Assembly: GCF_001975705.1 (NCBI RefSeq)
Contig: NZ_CP015091.1
Span: forward strand, 1-64,000
Direction of reading: 5' to 3'
Length of the DNA: 64,000 bases
Source of the DNA: Salipiger abyssi
GTDB taxonomy: Bacteria > Pseudomonadota > Alphaproteobacteria > Rhodobacterales > Rhodobacteraceae
Positions 10,710 to 19,359 of the stretch are shown here, piece by piece. A model generated the notes under the pieces. That model had not been told where the DNA came from. It made no database searches and saw nothing but the letters and a program-made list of their open reading frames with translations. The position numbers were made by a program, and so were the translations under genes. Within the stretch, counting starts at the first letter, position 1. Each line of letters opens with the position of its first letter.

Positions 10710-10821
10710 TGGTCTCTCCTCCACCGTTGGTTTTCCCGGGCCGCATCGCGTCGGATCCTCCAAAGACCTCCTCCAAGCGATGCGGCAGTTTGTGTCTTCA
10801 AGGCCGGCCCCTCGCGCACCG

Positions 10822-11895
10822 TCAGAAGACGATCACGCCTTTTCCCGAGGCCTGCCTGTCCAGCAGCTCATAGGCCTTTGCCGCATCGTCGAGCGCCCAG
10901 CGGTCGGAAAAGATCGCCGCGACATCGACGCCGCGATCCACCGAAAAGACCCCGCATTCCTCCATGATGTTCGTCGAAAAGGTGAACGAGCCCGCCAGGG
11001 TGATCTGGCGAAAGATCACGTCCGAGGCGAAATCGACCACCGGCGGCTTGCCCAGGCCGACAAACACTGCCGTGCCCCAGAGACGCAGGCATTTCACCGC
11101 GTCGCCGATCGCCTGCGGTGCACCGGACGTTTCGAGCGAGAAATGCGCGCCCCGGCCGTGCGTCAGTTCGCGGATCGCCTCGGGCGCATCAACCTCTGCC
11201 GGATTGATGGTTTCGGCGGCGCCAAAGCGCCGGGCCATGTCCAGACGTGCCTCATTGACGTCGAGCGCAATCACCCGCGCGCCCATCGCGGCGGCGAACT
11301 GCGTGCCCGAGAGCCCCACCGGCCCCTGACCGAAGATCGCCACCGTGTGGCTGGCATTGGGCTGTATCTTGCGCAGCGCCGCATAGGAGGTGCCCGAACC
11401 GCAGGCAATGGCCGCCCCCGCCTCGAAAGACAGCGCGTCCGGCAGGGTCACCAGCGTATGGGCGGCGCATTTCATGTAGCGCGCATGCGCGCCATGGGCG
11501 GTCCAGCCATAGATGTCGGGCACTCTGCCCTCGCAGATCTGCGGCCAGCCGGTGCGGCACTGATCGCAGACATGGCAGCCGGAATAGTGATGGATCATCA
11601 CCCGCTGGCCGATGCGGGCGACCCGCTCGCCGACACCCGGACCGATGGCGACCACGACACCACAGGGCTCGTGCCCGGCGATCTTCGGCCCGCCATCGCG
11701 CATGGTCTCATAGGGTTTGCCCTTCGCCAGCTCCCGGAAGTCCCGGTCGTCCGACGGCGCCCGGTAGGCATGCAGGTCGCTACCGCAAAGACCCGATGCC
11801 TTCACCTCGATCACCACCTCGCCTGGCCCCGGCACCGGGTCGTCGAAATTCAGGATCTCGACCCGCCGGTCACCGGGAAACGTCACCCCGCGCAT
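10822..11895 (-). CDS. Zinc-dependent alcohol dehydrogenase (MDR superfamily)
   Basis: A 357-residue medium-chain dehydrogenase/reductase. Visible features are GLCGSDLHAY with the first catalytic zinc ligand, GHEPCG, the structural zinc cluster with four Cys (CHVCDQCRTGWPQIC), and the Rossmann segment IFGQGPVGLSGTQFAAAMG. It probably oxidises a secondary alcohol or polyol with NAD(P). I chose the ATG at 11895 because GGGAGGATGAC precedes it; the frame is open to 11958 without a better site. It forms a minus-strand run with a 3-hydroxyacyl-CoA dehydrogenase upstream and the TRAP binding protein downstream, all perhaps controlled by the LysR gene at 13257. Confidence 0.9.
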   Translation of the reverse strand: MRGVTFPGDRRVEILNFDDPVPGPGEVVIEVKASGLCGSDLHAYRAPSDDRDFRELAKGKPYETMRDGGPKIAGHEPCGVVVAIGPGVGERVARIGQRVMIHHYSGCHVCDQCRTGWPQICEGRVPDIYGWTAHGAHARYMKCAAHTLVTLPDALSFEAGAAIACGSGTSYAALRKIQPNASHTVAIFGQGPVGLSGTQFAAAMGARVIALDVNEARLDMARRFGAAETINPAEVDAPEAIRELTHGRGAHFSLETSGAPQAIGDAVKCLRLWGTAVFVGLGKPPVVDFASDVIFRQITLAGSFTFSTNIMEECGVFSVDRGVDVAAIFSDRWALDDAAKAYELLDRQASGKGVIVF

Positions 11896-11975
11896 GTCAT
11901 CCTCCCACACGTCTCTCGTTGCGCGCCCAACTCGGCGGGCGCGCCTGTTCCAGTCCATCTGTTCATGCTGTCTGC

Positions 11976-12959
11976 CTAGCGAACGTGCATTTCGCCGACG
12001 GGATCGGCCTTTTGCAGCCAGTCGAGCAGCGCGCGCAATTGCCGGTCGCGGGTTTCGACCACCTCCTCGGGCGTGTCCCTGAAGCGGTACCAGCCCTGCC
12101 CGTTGATCGCGCCCAGATGATCCTGCTCGACCAGATCGCGCAGCACCTTGCGGCCCTTGAAATTCTCGTCGCCGGTCTGCTGATAGATCGAGTCCGTGAC
12201 CGCGAGCGCCGTCTTCTTGGAGACGATGAGATCCTCGGTCAGCAGCGGCCCCCAGAGCGCCAGCCGCGGCCCGAGGCTCAGCCGCACGGCGTCGTCGATG
12301 TCTTCGCGGGTCGCGAGGCCCTCATCCATCAGACGGTAGATCTCGGTCAGCATGGCGAACTGGATCTTGTTGACCAGAAAGCCCGGGCGCTCCAGGCAGG
12401 CGACGCCCACATGGTCGATGCTCTTCACCATCGCGCGCGCCCATGCGATCAGCTCCGGCGGCGTGGCCGGGCCGTGGATCAGCTCGATCACCGGCACGAT
12501 ATGGCCGGGCGTGACATAGTGGATGCCGATCACCCGCTCCTTATGCACCAGCCGCTTCGAGATGTCGGAGATCGGGAAGGACGAGGTGTTCGTCGCCAGT
12601 ACGACGCTCTCCGGGCACAGCCGGTCGAGCTCTTCGAAGAGCGCCTGTTTGACGTCGAGCGCTTCCTGCACCGCCTCATGCACCATGAAGGCGCCCTCCA
12701 CCGCCTCCGCCAGCACCGGCTGCCGGACGACCTTGTCCAGCAGCGCCTCGACCTCTGCCGCGTCCGCGATCATTCCCGCCGCGATGGGCCGGGCGCGCTG
12801 CGCGTAACTGTCGAGCATCTCCGGATTGCTGTCGCAGATCGTGACCTCATAGCCGTGATGCGCATAGAGCGTCGCGATCACGCACCCCATGAACCCGGCG
12901 CCGACAACGCAGATCTTTCCTCCTGCGGGCGGCTCATTTCCGAACCCGAATTCCGTCAT
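11976..12959 (-). CDS. 3-hydroxyacyl-CoA dehydrogenase family protein
   Basis: A 327-residue NAD-dependent enzyme. The N-terminal NAD-binding domain has GAGFMG (residues 20-25). The catalytic His lies in a GIHYVTPGHIVPVIELI segment, and a C-terminal all-helical 3HCDH domain begins near RPGFLVNKIQFAML. The single-function size fits the HbdH/lambda-crystallin type that acts on short-chain hydroxyacyl-CoA or free hydroxy acids. The ATG at 12959 is preceded by GGGGAGGAGTGTG. It is the first gene of the minus-strand unit and is divergent from the LysR regulator, which is its most likely controller. Confidence 0.88.
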   Translation of the reverse strand: MTEFGFGNEPPAGGKICVVGAGFMGCVIATLYAHHGYEVTICDSNPEMLDSYAQRARPIAAGMIADAAEVEALLDKVVRQPVLAEAVEGAFMVHEAVQEALDVKQALFEELDRLCPESVVLATNTSSFPISDISKRLVHKERVIGIHYVTPGHIVPVIELIHGPATPPELIAWARAMVKSIDHVGVACLERPGFLVNKIQFAMLTEIYRLMDEGLATREDIDDAVRLSLGPRLALWGPLLTEDLIVSKKTALAVTDSIYQQTGDENFKGRKVLRDLVEQDHLGAINGQGWYRFRDTPEEVVETRDRQLRALLDWLQKADPVGEMHVR

Positions 12960-13256
12960 GCACACTCCTCCCCTGTCTGTTTCGCAGGCCGCCACTCCCC
13001 TGCGGCCTCTGTTCCGGATCCAGCCGCGCGCGAGACGACAGCGCTGAAATCATGTCACTTGTCTTACGTCTCGAGAGGTGGTGTCTAATATCTAATCATC
13101 GACAAATCATAGCGGATGCGTTATCGGTTTGCCGTGAGCTCGCGCGCGACGCGCAAGGCAGTACGATGGTTTTTATATTTTTATATCAGCCTATTATCCG
13201 AAAAACTCACACCCGCTGACGGACGAACGGCACCGTACAAAACAGGAGTTCAGGAT
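12960..13256. promoter_or_regulatory. Divergent promoter region between hydroxyacyl-CoA dehydrogenase and LysR genes
   Basis: A 297-base gap between divergent genes. The part from 13085 to 13210 is AT-richer than its surroundings, as expected for promoters. An inverted repeat AGGCCGC/GCGGCCT spaced by 9 bases (12986-13008) falls in the leader of the minus-strand unit. I cannot assign -35/-10 boxes with confidence. Confidence 0.4.
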
Positions 13257-14252
13257 ATGACGGACGACGCTCCCGACACGCCGCTCGAGATGCTCTCGTC
13301 GGATCTGCTGCGCTCCAGAAACCTGACGCTGCACAAGCTCAACGTCTTTTGCACCGTCGCACGCTACAGCAGCGTCACCCGCGCGGCAGAGCATCTGAAC
13401 ATCGCACAGCCCGCCGTCACCGCCCATCTGCGCAGCCTGGAGGAGAGCCTCGGCGCGCGGCTGGTGCGCAAGGCCGGGCGCAATATCGAGCTGACCCAGG
13501 CCGGCAGACGCACGCATCTCTGGGCCACCGAGGTGATGCAGCGCAGCTCCGAGATGTTTCTGGATCTCGCCGACATCAAGAAGGGCGTTCTCGGCAAGAC
13601 CCGGATCGCGGCCTCCATGGTCGCCGGGACCTACAAGCTCTCCGAGATCGTCATCGGTTTCCAGCAAGATCACCCGTCGAGCAAGATCTCCGTCTCCATG
13701 TCGAGCCCCTATATCGCGACGGAGGCGGTGCTGTCGGGGGATTGCGATTTCGGCATCACGCTCATCGACCCCAACCGCGACACCTCGCGGCTGGAAATGG
13801 AGCTGCTCTGGCGGGAGCCGCTCTATCTGGTCGCCGCCATCGACAGCACGCTGGTGGGCGACGTGGCGCATATGCATGAGCTCGCCTCGCTGCCGCTGGT
13901 CACCCCGCCCAAAGGGCAGATGGCCCGCGAGCTGATCGACGAGGCGCTGCGCGCCGTGGGCGTCGTGCGGACCAACAGCGTGCTGGCCTTCGGGCACCCG
14001 CAACCGATCCTGGAAGCCATTCGTGCCGATATCGGCGCCGGTTTCGTTTTCCAGAGCGCGCTGCCGCCGGAGCCCGAAAAGCAAGGCATCCGGCTGGTAC
14101 GCACGCCCGAGGTCGATATCGCCATGCCGCTGTTTCTCATCTACGACAAGAAGGCCGTGTTCACTGCCCCACAGCAGCAACTGCTCGACAGGATCAGGCA
14201 GGGATTTGCGGCCCCGGGTCAGCCCGAAAGCGGCGAATCCTGGCAGGAATAG
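13257..14252 (+). CDS. LysR family transcriptional regulator
   Basis: A 331-residue LysR-type regulator. The winged helix-turn-helix is at about residues 25-85 (LHKLNVFCTVARYSSVTRAA, then LNIAQPAVTAHLRSLEESLG) and is followed by the periplasmic-binding-protein-like effector domain. It has about 22 residues ahead of the usual LysR start. The ATG at 13257 follows CAGGAGTTCAGGAT; the frame is open further upstream without a better site. It is divergent from the 3-hydroxyacyl-CoA dehydrogenase operon and upstream of the monooxygenase operon, so it could control either. Confidence 0.9.
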   Translation: MTDDAPDTPLEMLSSDLLRSRNLTLHKLNVFCTVARYSSVTRAAEHLNIAQPAVTAHLRSLEESLGARLVRKAGRNIELTQAGRRTHLWATEVMQRSSEMFLDLADIKKGVLGKTRIAASMVAGTYKLSEIVIGFQQDHPSSKISVSMSSPYIATEAVLSGDCDFGITLIDPNRDTSRLEMELLWREPLYLVAAIDSTLVGDVAHMHELASLPLVTPPKGQMARELIDEALRAVGVVRTNSVLAFGHPQPILEAIRADIGAGFVFQSALPPEPEKQGIRLVRTPEVDIAMPLFLIYDKKAVFTAPQQQLLDRIRQGFAAPGQPESGESWQE

Positions 14253-14328
14253 GCGCGTTCACCTCTTCATCCAGGCTCAGGCGCCTGCGGACGGGCCACC
14301 GCAACCGCGCAGGATGACCGCCCATCCG

Positions 14329-14348
14329 ATATGCACATCATATGCACA
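14329..14348. promoter_or_regulatory. Direct repeat ATATGCACA x2 before the monooxygenase operon
   Basis: Two exact copies of ATATGCACA start at 14329 and 14340, 11 bases apart, that is, one helical turn. They lie about 80 bases before the monooxygenase start at 14431 in an AT-rich stretch. This spacing is what a regulator binding one face of the DNA would need. Operator function is inferred. Confidence 0.4.
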
Positions 14349-14430
14349 CTGACCGTGAAGATATTTTACAGCGGTTTGCAATATAGATGATCCTCCTCCC
14401 ACCACGCGCTTAGAGGAGGAACGTTGGCAG

Positions 14431-15684
14431 ATGAGCAAAGAAGTCGTCATGGACGTCGCAATTGTCGGCGGAGGAATCGGAGGTCTCGCGCTTGCTCTCT
14501 TCCTGCATCAACGCGGGATCGGTTGCCGGGTGTATGAAGCGATCCCCGAGATCGGCACCGTGGGCGCGGGGATCAATCTGCTGCCGCACGCGGTCAAACA
14601 GCTCGACAGCCTCGGGCTGATCCCCGAGCTCGACAAGGTCGGCATCCGGACCAAGGATGCGTCGTACTTCAACAAATACGGCCAGCATATCTACACCGAG
14701 CCGGCAGGGATGAATGCCGGATACAAATGGCCGCAATACTCGATCCATCGCGGCGATCTCCAGCAGGTGCTGCTGAACGCGGTGATCGACCGGCTGGGCC
14801 CCGATTCCGTGGTGACCGGGCATCGCTGCGTCGGTGTGGAGAACACCGGCGACGGCGTGACCGTGGCCTTCGAGGATCCCGATGGCACCCTGCTCGATCC
14901 GGTGCGGGCGCGGATCTGCGTCGCGGCGGACGGCATCCATTCGGTGATCCGCAAGCAATTCTATCCCGACGAGGGCGAACCGGTCTATTCCGGCCTGACG
15001 ATCTGGCGCGGCGTCGTGCCGTTCAAGCCTTTCCTCAGCGGCGCCAATACGATCCGCGTCGGCTGGATGCCGGTGGGCAAGATCATGGTCTACCCGATCC
15101 GCGACAATATCGACGATGAGGGCAACCAGCTGATGAACTGGGTGGTCACCCAGGAACGCCCCAAACCCGACAGCATGGACTGGAACAAGCCGGCCAAGCT
15201 GGAGGATTTCTTCGAGCCGTTCAAGGACTGGCATTTCGACTGGCTCGACGTGCCCGAGCTGCTGCGCCAGACGCCGCGCCCGCTGATCTTTCCGATGGTC
15301 GACCGCGACCCGGTCGAGACATGGACCTTCGGGCGCACGACCCTGCTGGGCGACGCGGCGCACCCGATGTATCCGCGCGGCTCGAACGGCGCCGGCCAGT
15401 CGATCCTCGACGGCAAGATCCTGTCGCAACGCCTGTCCGAAAAGGGCCTGACCGAGGAAGCCTTGCAGCTCTACGACAAGGAGCGCGTCGCCAAGACCGC
15501 GCAGGTCGTCCTCACCAACCGCAAGAACCCGCCGGATGCGATCCTGCGTGAGGTCTATGAACGTTCGGGCAACCAGCCCTTCGACCGGATTCAGGATCTG
15601 ATCTCGGACGAGGAGCTGGCGGAGATTTCGGCGAGCTACAAGCGCATCGCCGGGTTCGCCAAAGAACAACTGAACGCGGAATAA
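14431..15684 (+). CDS. FAD-dependent monooxygenase (salicylate hydroxylase-like)
   Basis: A 417-residue class A flavoprotein monooxygenase. It has the N-terminal FAD motif GGGIGG near residues 14-19, a middle RADG-type segment (CVAADGIHSVIRKQF), and the FAD-ribityl motif LLGDAAHPMYPRGSNGAGQS. Such enzymes hydroxylate aromatic acids using NAD(P)H and oxygen. Upstream AGAGGAGGAACG supports the start at 14431. It opens a tight operon with a DapA-like aldolase, a GlcG/HbpS protein and an EthD-like protein; the substrate is probably an aromatic or heteroaromatic acid, but is not determined. Confidence 0.9.
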   Translation: MSKEVVMDVAIVGGGIGGLALALFLHQRGIGCRVYEAIPEIGTVGAGINLLPHAVKQLDSLGLIPELDKVGIRTKDASYFNKYGQHIYTEPAGMNAGYKWPQYSIHRGDLQQVLLNAVIDRLGPDSVVTGHRCVGVENTGDGVTVAFEDPDGTLLDPVRARICVAADGIHSVIRKQFYPDEGEPVYSGLTIWRGVVPFKPFLSGANTIRVGWMPVGKIMVYPIRDNIDDEGNQLMNWVVTQERPKPDSMDWNKPAKLEDFFEPFKDWHFDWLDVPELLRQTPRPLIFPMVDRDPVETWTFGRTTLLGDAAHPMYPRGSNGAGQSILDGKILSQRLSEKGLTEEALQLYDKERVAKTAQVVLTNRKNPPDAILREVYERSGNQPFDRIQDLISDEELAEISASYKRIAGFAKEQLNAE

Positions 15685-15687
15685 GTC

Positions 15688-16599
15688 ATGTCCCTCAACG
15701 CAGACCTGCGGCTGCCCGGCTCGATCGTGGCGCCGCTCACCCCCTTCACCGAAGACCTGAGCGTCGATTACGACGCGCTGAAGGGCATCATCGACTATTC
15801 GGTCGAGACCTGCGGCGCGGCGATGATCATCGCCGCCGGCGTCGAGGCGCAGGAATACCAGTATCTCGACTATGCCGCGCGCAAGGAGCTGGTCGACAAG
15901 ACCATCGAGTTTGTCGACGGGCGGCGCCCTGTGGTCGTGGGGGTGTCGCACCCCTCCTTCCGCACGGCGGTGGAGCTGGCGCATCACGCCGCGGACAAGG
16001 GGGCGCAGGCGGTGCAGCTGCTTGCTCCCAACCGTCCGACCGGCGGGCCGCCCAAGATGTCGGAGCTGGTGCGCTATTACCAGTCGGTGCTGGCCGAGAC
16101 GGATCTGCCGATGATGCTCTATCTCAATGCCGGACCGGGCACCGATCTGTCGGTTCCCGCCACGGTCGAGCTGGCGCAGCTTCCCGGCATCGACTTCGTC
16201 AAGGAAAGCTCGCGCGATCTGGCGCGAGTGTCACGGCTCATCGCCGAGATCGAAACCGCCGGGCACGCGCGTTACTTCACCACGATGCAGATGTATCTGC
16301 CGACCCTGTTGCTGGGCGGCTCCGGCGTCACCCTGCCGCCGCCCGCCGCGCTGCTGATCCGCAAGATCACCGAGGCCTTGCAGAGGGGCGATGTCGACGA
16401 GGCCGCGCGCATCCAGCGGCAGGTGGCCGTGTGGCCCGCGCGCTGGATGCCCTTCGGGCTCGCAGCGGTCATGAAAGCCTCGCTCAACCATCTGGGCGTG
16501 AAGGCCGGCCTGCCCTACCCGCCCTATGAACCGTTGACGGGCGAGGCGCTGACCGCGCTTCAGGCCTATCTCGACACCACCGATCTCACCGCGCCCTGA
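15688..16599 (+). CDS. Dihydrodipicolinate synthase (DapA) family aldolase/hydratase
   Basis: A 303-residue class I aldolase-family TIM barrel. A Schiff-base Lys sits in FVKESSRD and a Tyr in MMLYLNAGPG corresponds to the proton-relay Tyr; the early GSIVAPLTPFTEDLSVD strand is typical. It starts three bases after the monooxygenase stop. In catabolic operons this family usually performs retro-aldol cleavage or hydratase-aldolase reactions on pyruvate-containing intermediates rather than lysine synthesis, and the neighbours favour that here. Confidence 0.88.
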   Translation: MSLNADLRLPGSIVAPLTPFTEDLSVDYDALKGIIDYSVETCGAAMIIAAGVEAQEYQYLDYAARKELVDKTIEFVDGRRPVVVGVSHPSFRTAVELAHHAADKGAQAVQLLAPNRPTGGPPKMSELVRYYQSVLAETDLPMMLYLNAGPGTDLSVPATVELAQLPGIDFVKESSRDLARVSRLIAEIETAGHARYFTTMQMYLPTLLLGGSGVTLPPPAALLIRKITEALQRGDVDEAARIQRQVAVWPARWMPFGLAAVMKASLNHLGVKAGLPYPPYEPLTGEALTALQAYLDTTDLTAP

Positions 16600-16614
16600 C
16601 CGCCGGAGGACACA

Positions 16615-17049
16615 ATGCTGACCACAAAAACACTCTCAATCGCCGAGGCGAAGATCCTGATCGAAGGCGCACGCCGGAAATCCGAGGAAATGGGCATTCC
16701 GATGTGCATCGCCGTGTGCGACACCGCCGGGCATCTGATCTCCTTCGACCGGATGGACGGCGGCAAGATTTCGAGCATCTCCATTGCCATCGACAAGGCG
16801 TTCACCGCCGCCTGCGCCCGCAAACCGACCCAGGTCTATGGCAATCTCTGCCAGCCCGGGCAGCCGACCTTTGGCATCCACATCACCAATGGCGGGCATT
16901 TCAGCATCATTGGCGGCGGCCTTCCGGTGACCTCCGACGGCGAAATCGTCGGCGGCATCGGGATCAGCTCGGGCACCGCAATCGAGGATGTCGAGGTGGC
17001 CGACGCGGCGCTTGCCTATTTCCACGCGGAAAGCGGGGTGACGGCATGA
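16615..17049 (+). CDS. GlcG/HbpS family heme-binding-like protein
   Basis: A 144-residue protein of the GlcG/HbpS (DUF336) family. It has the characteristic AVCDTAGHLISFDRMDG strand pair, the central IAIDKAFTAACARKPT helix, and the glycine-rich end of the domain (GGGLPVTSDGEIVGGIGISSG). Members bind heme or accompany catabolic enzymes; the biochemical role is poorly defined. CGGAGGACACA precedes the ATG at 16615. Its stop overlaps the start of the next gene by ATGA, indicating coupling. Confidence 0.88.
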   Translation: MLTTKTLSIAEAKILIEGARRKSEEMGIPMCIAVCDTAGHLISFDRMDGGKISSISIAIDKAFTAACARKPTQVYGNLCQPGQPTFGIHITNGGHFSIIGGGLPVTSDGEIVGGIGISSGTAIEDVEVADAALAYFHAESGVTA

Positions 17050-17711
17050 TCGGCCCGACCGTTCTCTTTTCCGAGATGACCCCCGATCCCTCCTGGGAGG
17101 ATCGCTTCAACACCTGGTACGACACCGATCATATTCCGGTGCGCATGGTGCTCGACGGCTGGCACGGGGTGCAGCGCTACCGCGCGAGCGACAATGCCGG
17201 CGATTATCTCGTGGTCTACGATATGCGCTCGACCGAAGTGCTGAAGACGCCGGAATACGAGGTGATCAAGACCGATCCCAGCGACGAGACCAAGTGGATG
17301 CTGTCGCATGTCAGCAACTTCACCCGCTATATCGGCAAGGAACTGGGACGGCATGGCGATCTGGAGGCGGCGATCACAGCGCCGCTGATCTTCACCGCGA
17401 TGTTCAACGTGCCCGAAAAGGATGAGGAGGAGTTCGACGCCTGGATGGTCGAGGATCACATCCCGCTTCTGATGGGCTGCGACGACTGGCTGGCGGTGCG
17501 GCGCTTTACGCTGCCGATCTCGGAGCCGGAGACCTACACACGGCTGGCGATCCACTATCTGGCCTCGCCCGACGCGCTGAGCTCGCCCGAACGCGCCGCC
17601 GCGCGCGATACCGATTTCCGCGAGCGGATGACCCGTCACGACTGGTTCGGCAAGGGCCGCTACCGCGGCTATGAAGCTTTCGGAGATCGGGTGCCCGGGC
17701 AGGCGGGCTGA
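17046..17711 (+). CDS. EthD-like / dimeric alpha-beta-barrel protein, paralogue 1
   Basis: A 221-residue protein with two ferredoxin-like halves. Each half has a DxWxxEDH-type acidic motif: NTWYDTDHIPVRM near the N-terminus and DAWMVEDHIPLLM near the middle. This resembles duplicated EthD/dimeric alpha-beta-barrel proteins. The start at 17046 overlaps the GlcG stop by 4 bases. A second, diverged copy lies at 19360-20004 on the other strand; both share the PSDETKWM segment. A role in degradation of the operon's aromatic substrate is inferred; no reaction can be assigned. Confidence 0.75.
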   Translation: MIGPTVLFSEMTPDPSWEDRFNTWYDTDHIPVRMVLDGWHGVQRYRASDNAGDYLVVYDMRSTEVLKTPEYEVIKTDPSDETKWMLSHVSNFTRYIGKELGRHGDLEAAITAPLIFTAMFNVPEKDEEEFDAWMVEDHIPLLMGCDDWLAVRRFTLPISEPETYTRLAIHYLASPDALSSPERAAARDTDFRERMTRHDWFGKGRYRGYEAFGDRVPGQAG

Positions 17712-17719
17712 CGCGCCTC

Positions 17720-17752
17720 GCCCGCGCCAACAGGTATCTTGCCGGCGCGGGC
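17720..17752 (+). terminator. Hairpin after the monooxygenase operon
   Basis: GCCCGCGCC (17720-17728) pairs perfectly with GGCGCGGGC (17744-17752) across a 15-base loop, 8 bases after the EthD-like stop codon. There is no T-run, so it may be a processing or Rho-assisted end rather than a classic intrinsic terminator. Confidence 0.4.
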
Positions 17753-17997
17753 CGACGATATCACTCTACCCTGCGCGCGGCGCATCTGTGCGCAATATGC
17801 CGCATCTGCGCCACGCATCGCAGGGGAATGCGAAACCCGACTGGAAAGGAGCGGATGAGACCTTCTAAGACGTGACCATCGCAGCCCCTATGTGGGACGC
17901 GATCCAGAATCGGCGACCGGGCCCCTCTGGCGAAAGTGTCGGCGCTTTCGTGATGTCGGCGCCGCCGTTTCCAAAGCCGCCGACCGGACATATTCCT

Positions 17998-19092
17998 ATG
18001 ACCACCAAAACGTCCTCGCACTCCGCGGATGCCGCAGGGGCGGCGTCGCAGACCAGCCTCTTGCGCTATTTCTTCTGGCCCATTGTCGTCACCGCCGCCG
18101 GCCTCGTGCTTGGCGGCGCGCTCGGATGGCAGAAGACCGGCACCGTGAGCGGCATGCTCACGATCTTCTTCATCTGCTGCGTGCTGGCGATCCTGGAGAT
18201 CTCGCTCTCCTTCGACAACGCCATCGTCAACGCCAACAAGCTCAAGACCATGGATCCGAAATGGCAGCGCCGGTTTCTGACCTGGGGCATCCTGATCGCG
18301 GTGTTCGGCATGCGCATCGTGTTCCCGCTGCTGATCGTGGTGATCGCCGCCAAGATCGGACCCTGGCAGGCGCTCGTGCTCGCCGCCTCGGAGCCCGCCG
18401 AATACGCCCGCATCATGCATGACGCGCATCTGCCCATCGCAGCCTTTGGCGGCACCTTCCTGATGATGGTGGGGCTGAGCTTTTTCGTCGATCACGAGAA
18501 GGATGTGCACTGGGTGCACTGGCTCGAACAGCGGGTGACCAGCGTCGCGAGCATTCGCGGCATCGAGATCGCCTTCGTGCTGCTGCTGGTCTTCGGCTTT
18601 ACCCAGTTTCTCGAACCCGCGCGCGCGGCGATCTTCCTGCCGGCGGCGATCTGGGGCCTGCTCACCTTCCTGCTGGTCGAGGTTCTGGGCGGCATGCTCG
18701 ACCGCACTCAGACGACGCGCGCAGCGGCCGGCGGCGGGCTGGGCGCCTTCCTCTATCTGGAAGTGCTCGACGCATCGTTTTCCTTCGACGGCGTGATCGG
18801 CGCCTTTGCCATCAGCCAGGATCTGTTCGTGATCGCCATCGGGCTGGGGATCGGTGCCATGTATGTGCGCACCATGACCATCATGCTGGTCGAAAAGGGC
18901 ACGCTGGCCGAGTACCGCTATCTCGAACACGGCGCCTTTTACGCGATCATCGCGCTGTCCATTGTGATGTATGCGCAATCTCTGGTGCATATCCCAGAGG
19001 TCATCACCGGGCTGGCGGGCACCGCGCTGATCGGGCTGTCGCTCTGGTCGTCGATCCGCTGGAACCGGAAAAGCGGTGAGGCGGCGGAGTAG
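17998..19092 (+). CDS. DUF475 / TerC-like integral membrane protein
   Basis: A 364-residue polytopic inner-membrane protein with about eight to nine hydrophobic helices. Two family signature motifs, LSFDNAIVNA and FSFDGVIGAF, each carry an acidic residue inside a membrane segment, as in TerC/YkoY/DUF475 proteins linked to metal (manganese) export and tellurite resistance. The start is uncertain: I use ATG 17998, but the frame is open from GTG 17872 and GTG 17950, and no strong ribosome-binding site decides between them. It looks like a stand-alone gene ending just before the palindromic repeat. Metal transport is inferred from the family. Confidence 0.82.
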   Translation: MTTKTSSHSADAAGAASQTSLLRYFFWPIVVTAAGLVLGGALGWQKTGTVSGMLTIFFICCVLAILEISLSFDNAIVNANKLKTMDPKWQRRFLTWGILIAVFGMRIVFPLLIVVIAAKIGPWQALVLAASEPAEYARIMHDAHLPIAAFGGTFLMMVGLSFFVDHEKDVHWVHWLEQRVTSVASIRGIEIAFVLLLVFGFTQFLEPARAAIFLPAAIWGLLTFLLVEVLGGMLDRTQTTRAAAGGGLGAFLYLEVLDASFSFDGVIGAFAISQDLFVIAIGLGIGAMYVRTMTIMLVEKGTLAEYRYLEHGAFYAIIALSIVMYAQSLVHIPEVITGLAGTALIGLSLWSSIRWNRKSGEAAE

Positions 19093-19107
19093 GTTTTTTC
19101 ATTGATA

Positions 19108-19358
19108 GCGGTGGGCAGATTGCCCACCCTACGGTGGTGGGTTGTTGTGGCAAGGAATCAAGGCGCTTCGCGCCGCCTTGCCATCGCCGGCCCGCCCCCT
19201 TGGGCTGGCGATTTGTCGACATCTGCGCTGCGTGTCGCGGTCTTTCGGACTTGGCCAGGATAAATTAATAGGTTCAGCGGGTGGTTCGCCAACCCGCGGG
19301 CCGGCGATGGCAAGGCCGACCCGGAAACCGCTCGTAGGGTGGGCAATCTGCCCACCGC
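19108..19358. repeat. Nested palindromic element between convergent genes
   Basis: A 251-base structure made of two pairs of inverted arms. The outer arms (19108-19133 and 19333-19358) are perfect 26-base inverted copies; each is itself a hairpin around GTGGGCA/TGCCCAC. The inner arms (19175-19195 and 19296-19316) are perfect 21-base inverted copies containing CCATCGCCGGCCC. It fills almost the whole gap between the convergent DUF475 gene and the EthD-like paralogue, starting 15 bases after one stop and ending 1 base before the other. It resembles a non-coding repetitive palindromic element (REP/MITE-like) and probably serves as a bidirectional terminator. No coding gene is visible inside. 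Confidence 0.8.
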
Positions 19359-19359
19359 C

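Noticed and set aside
8097..10967. 956-codon plus-strand frame
   Set aside because: Covers an aldehyde dehydrogenase and a TRAP binding protein with intact catalytic motifs on the other strand; low-complexity antisense frame.
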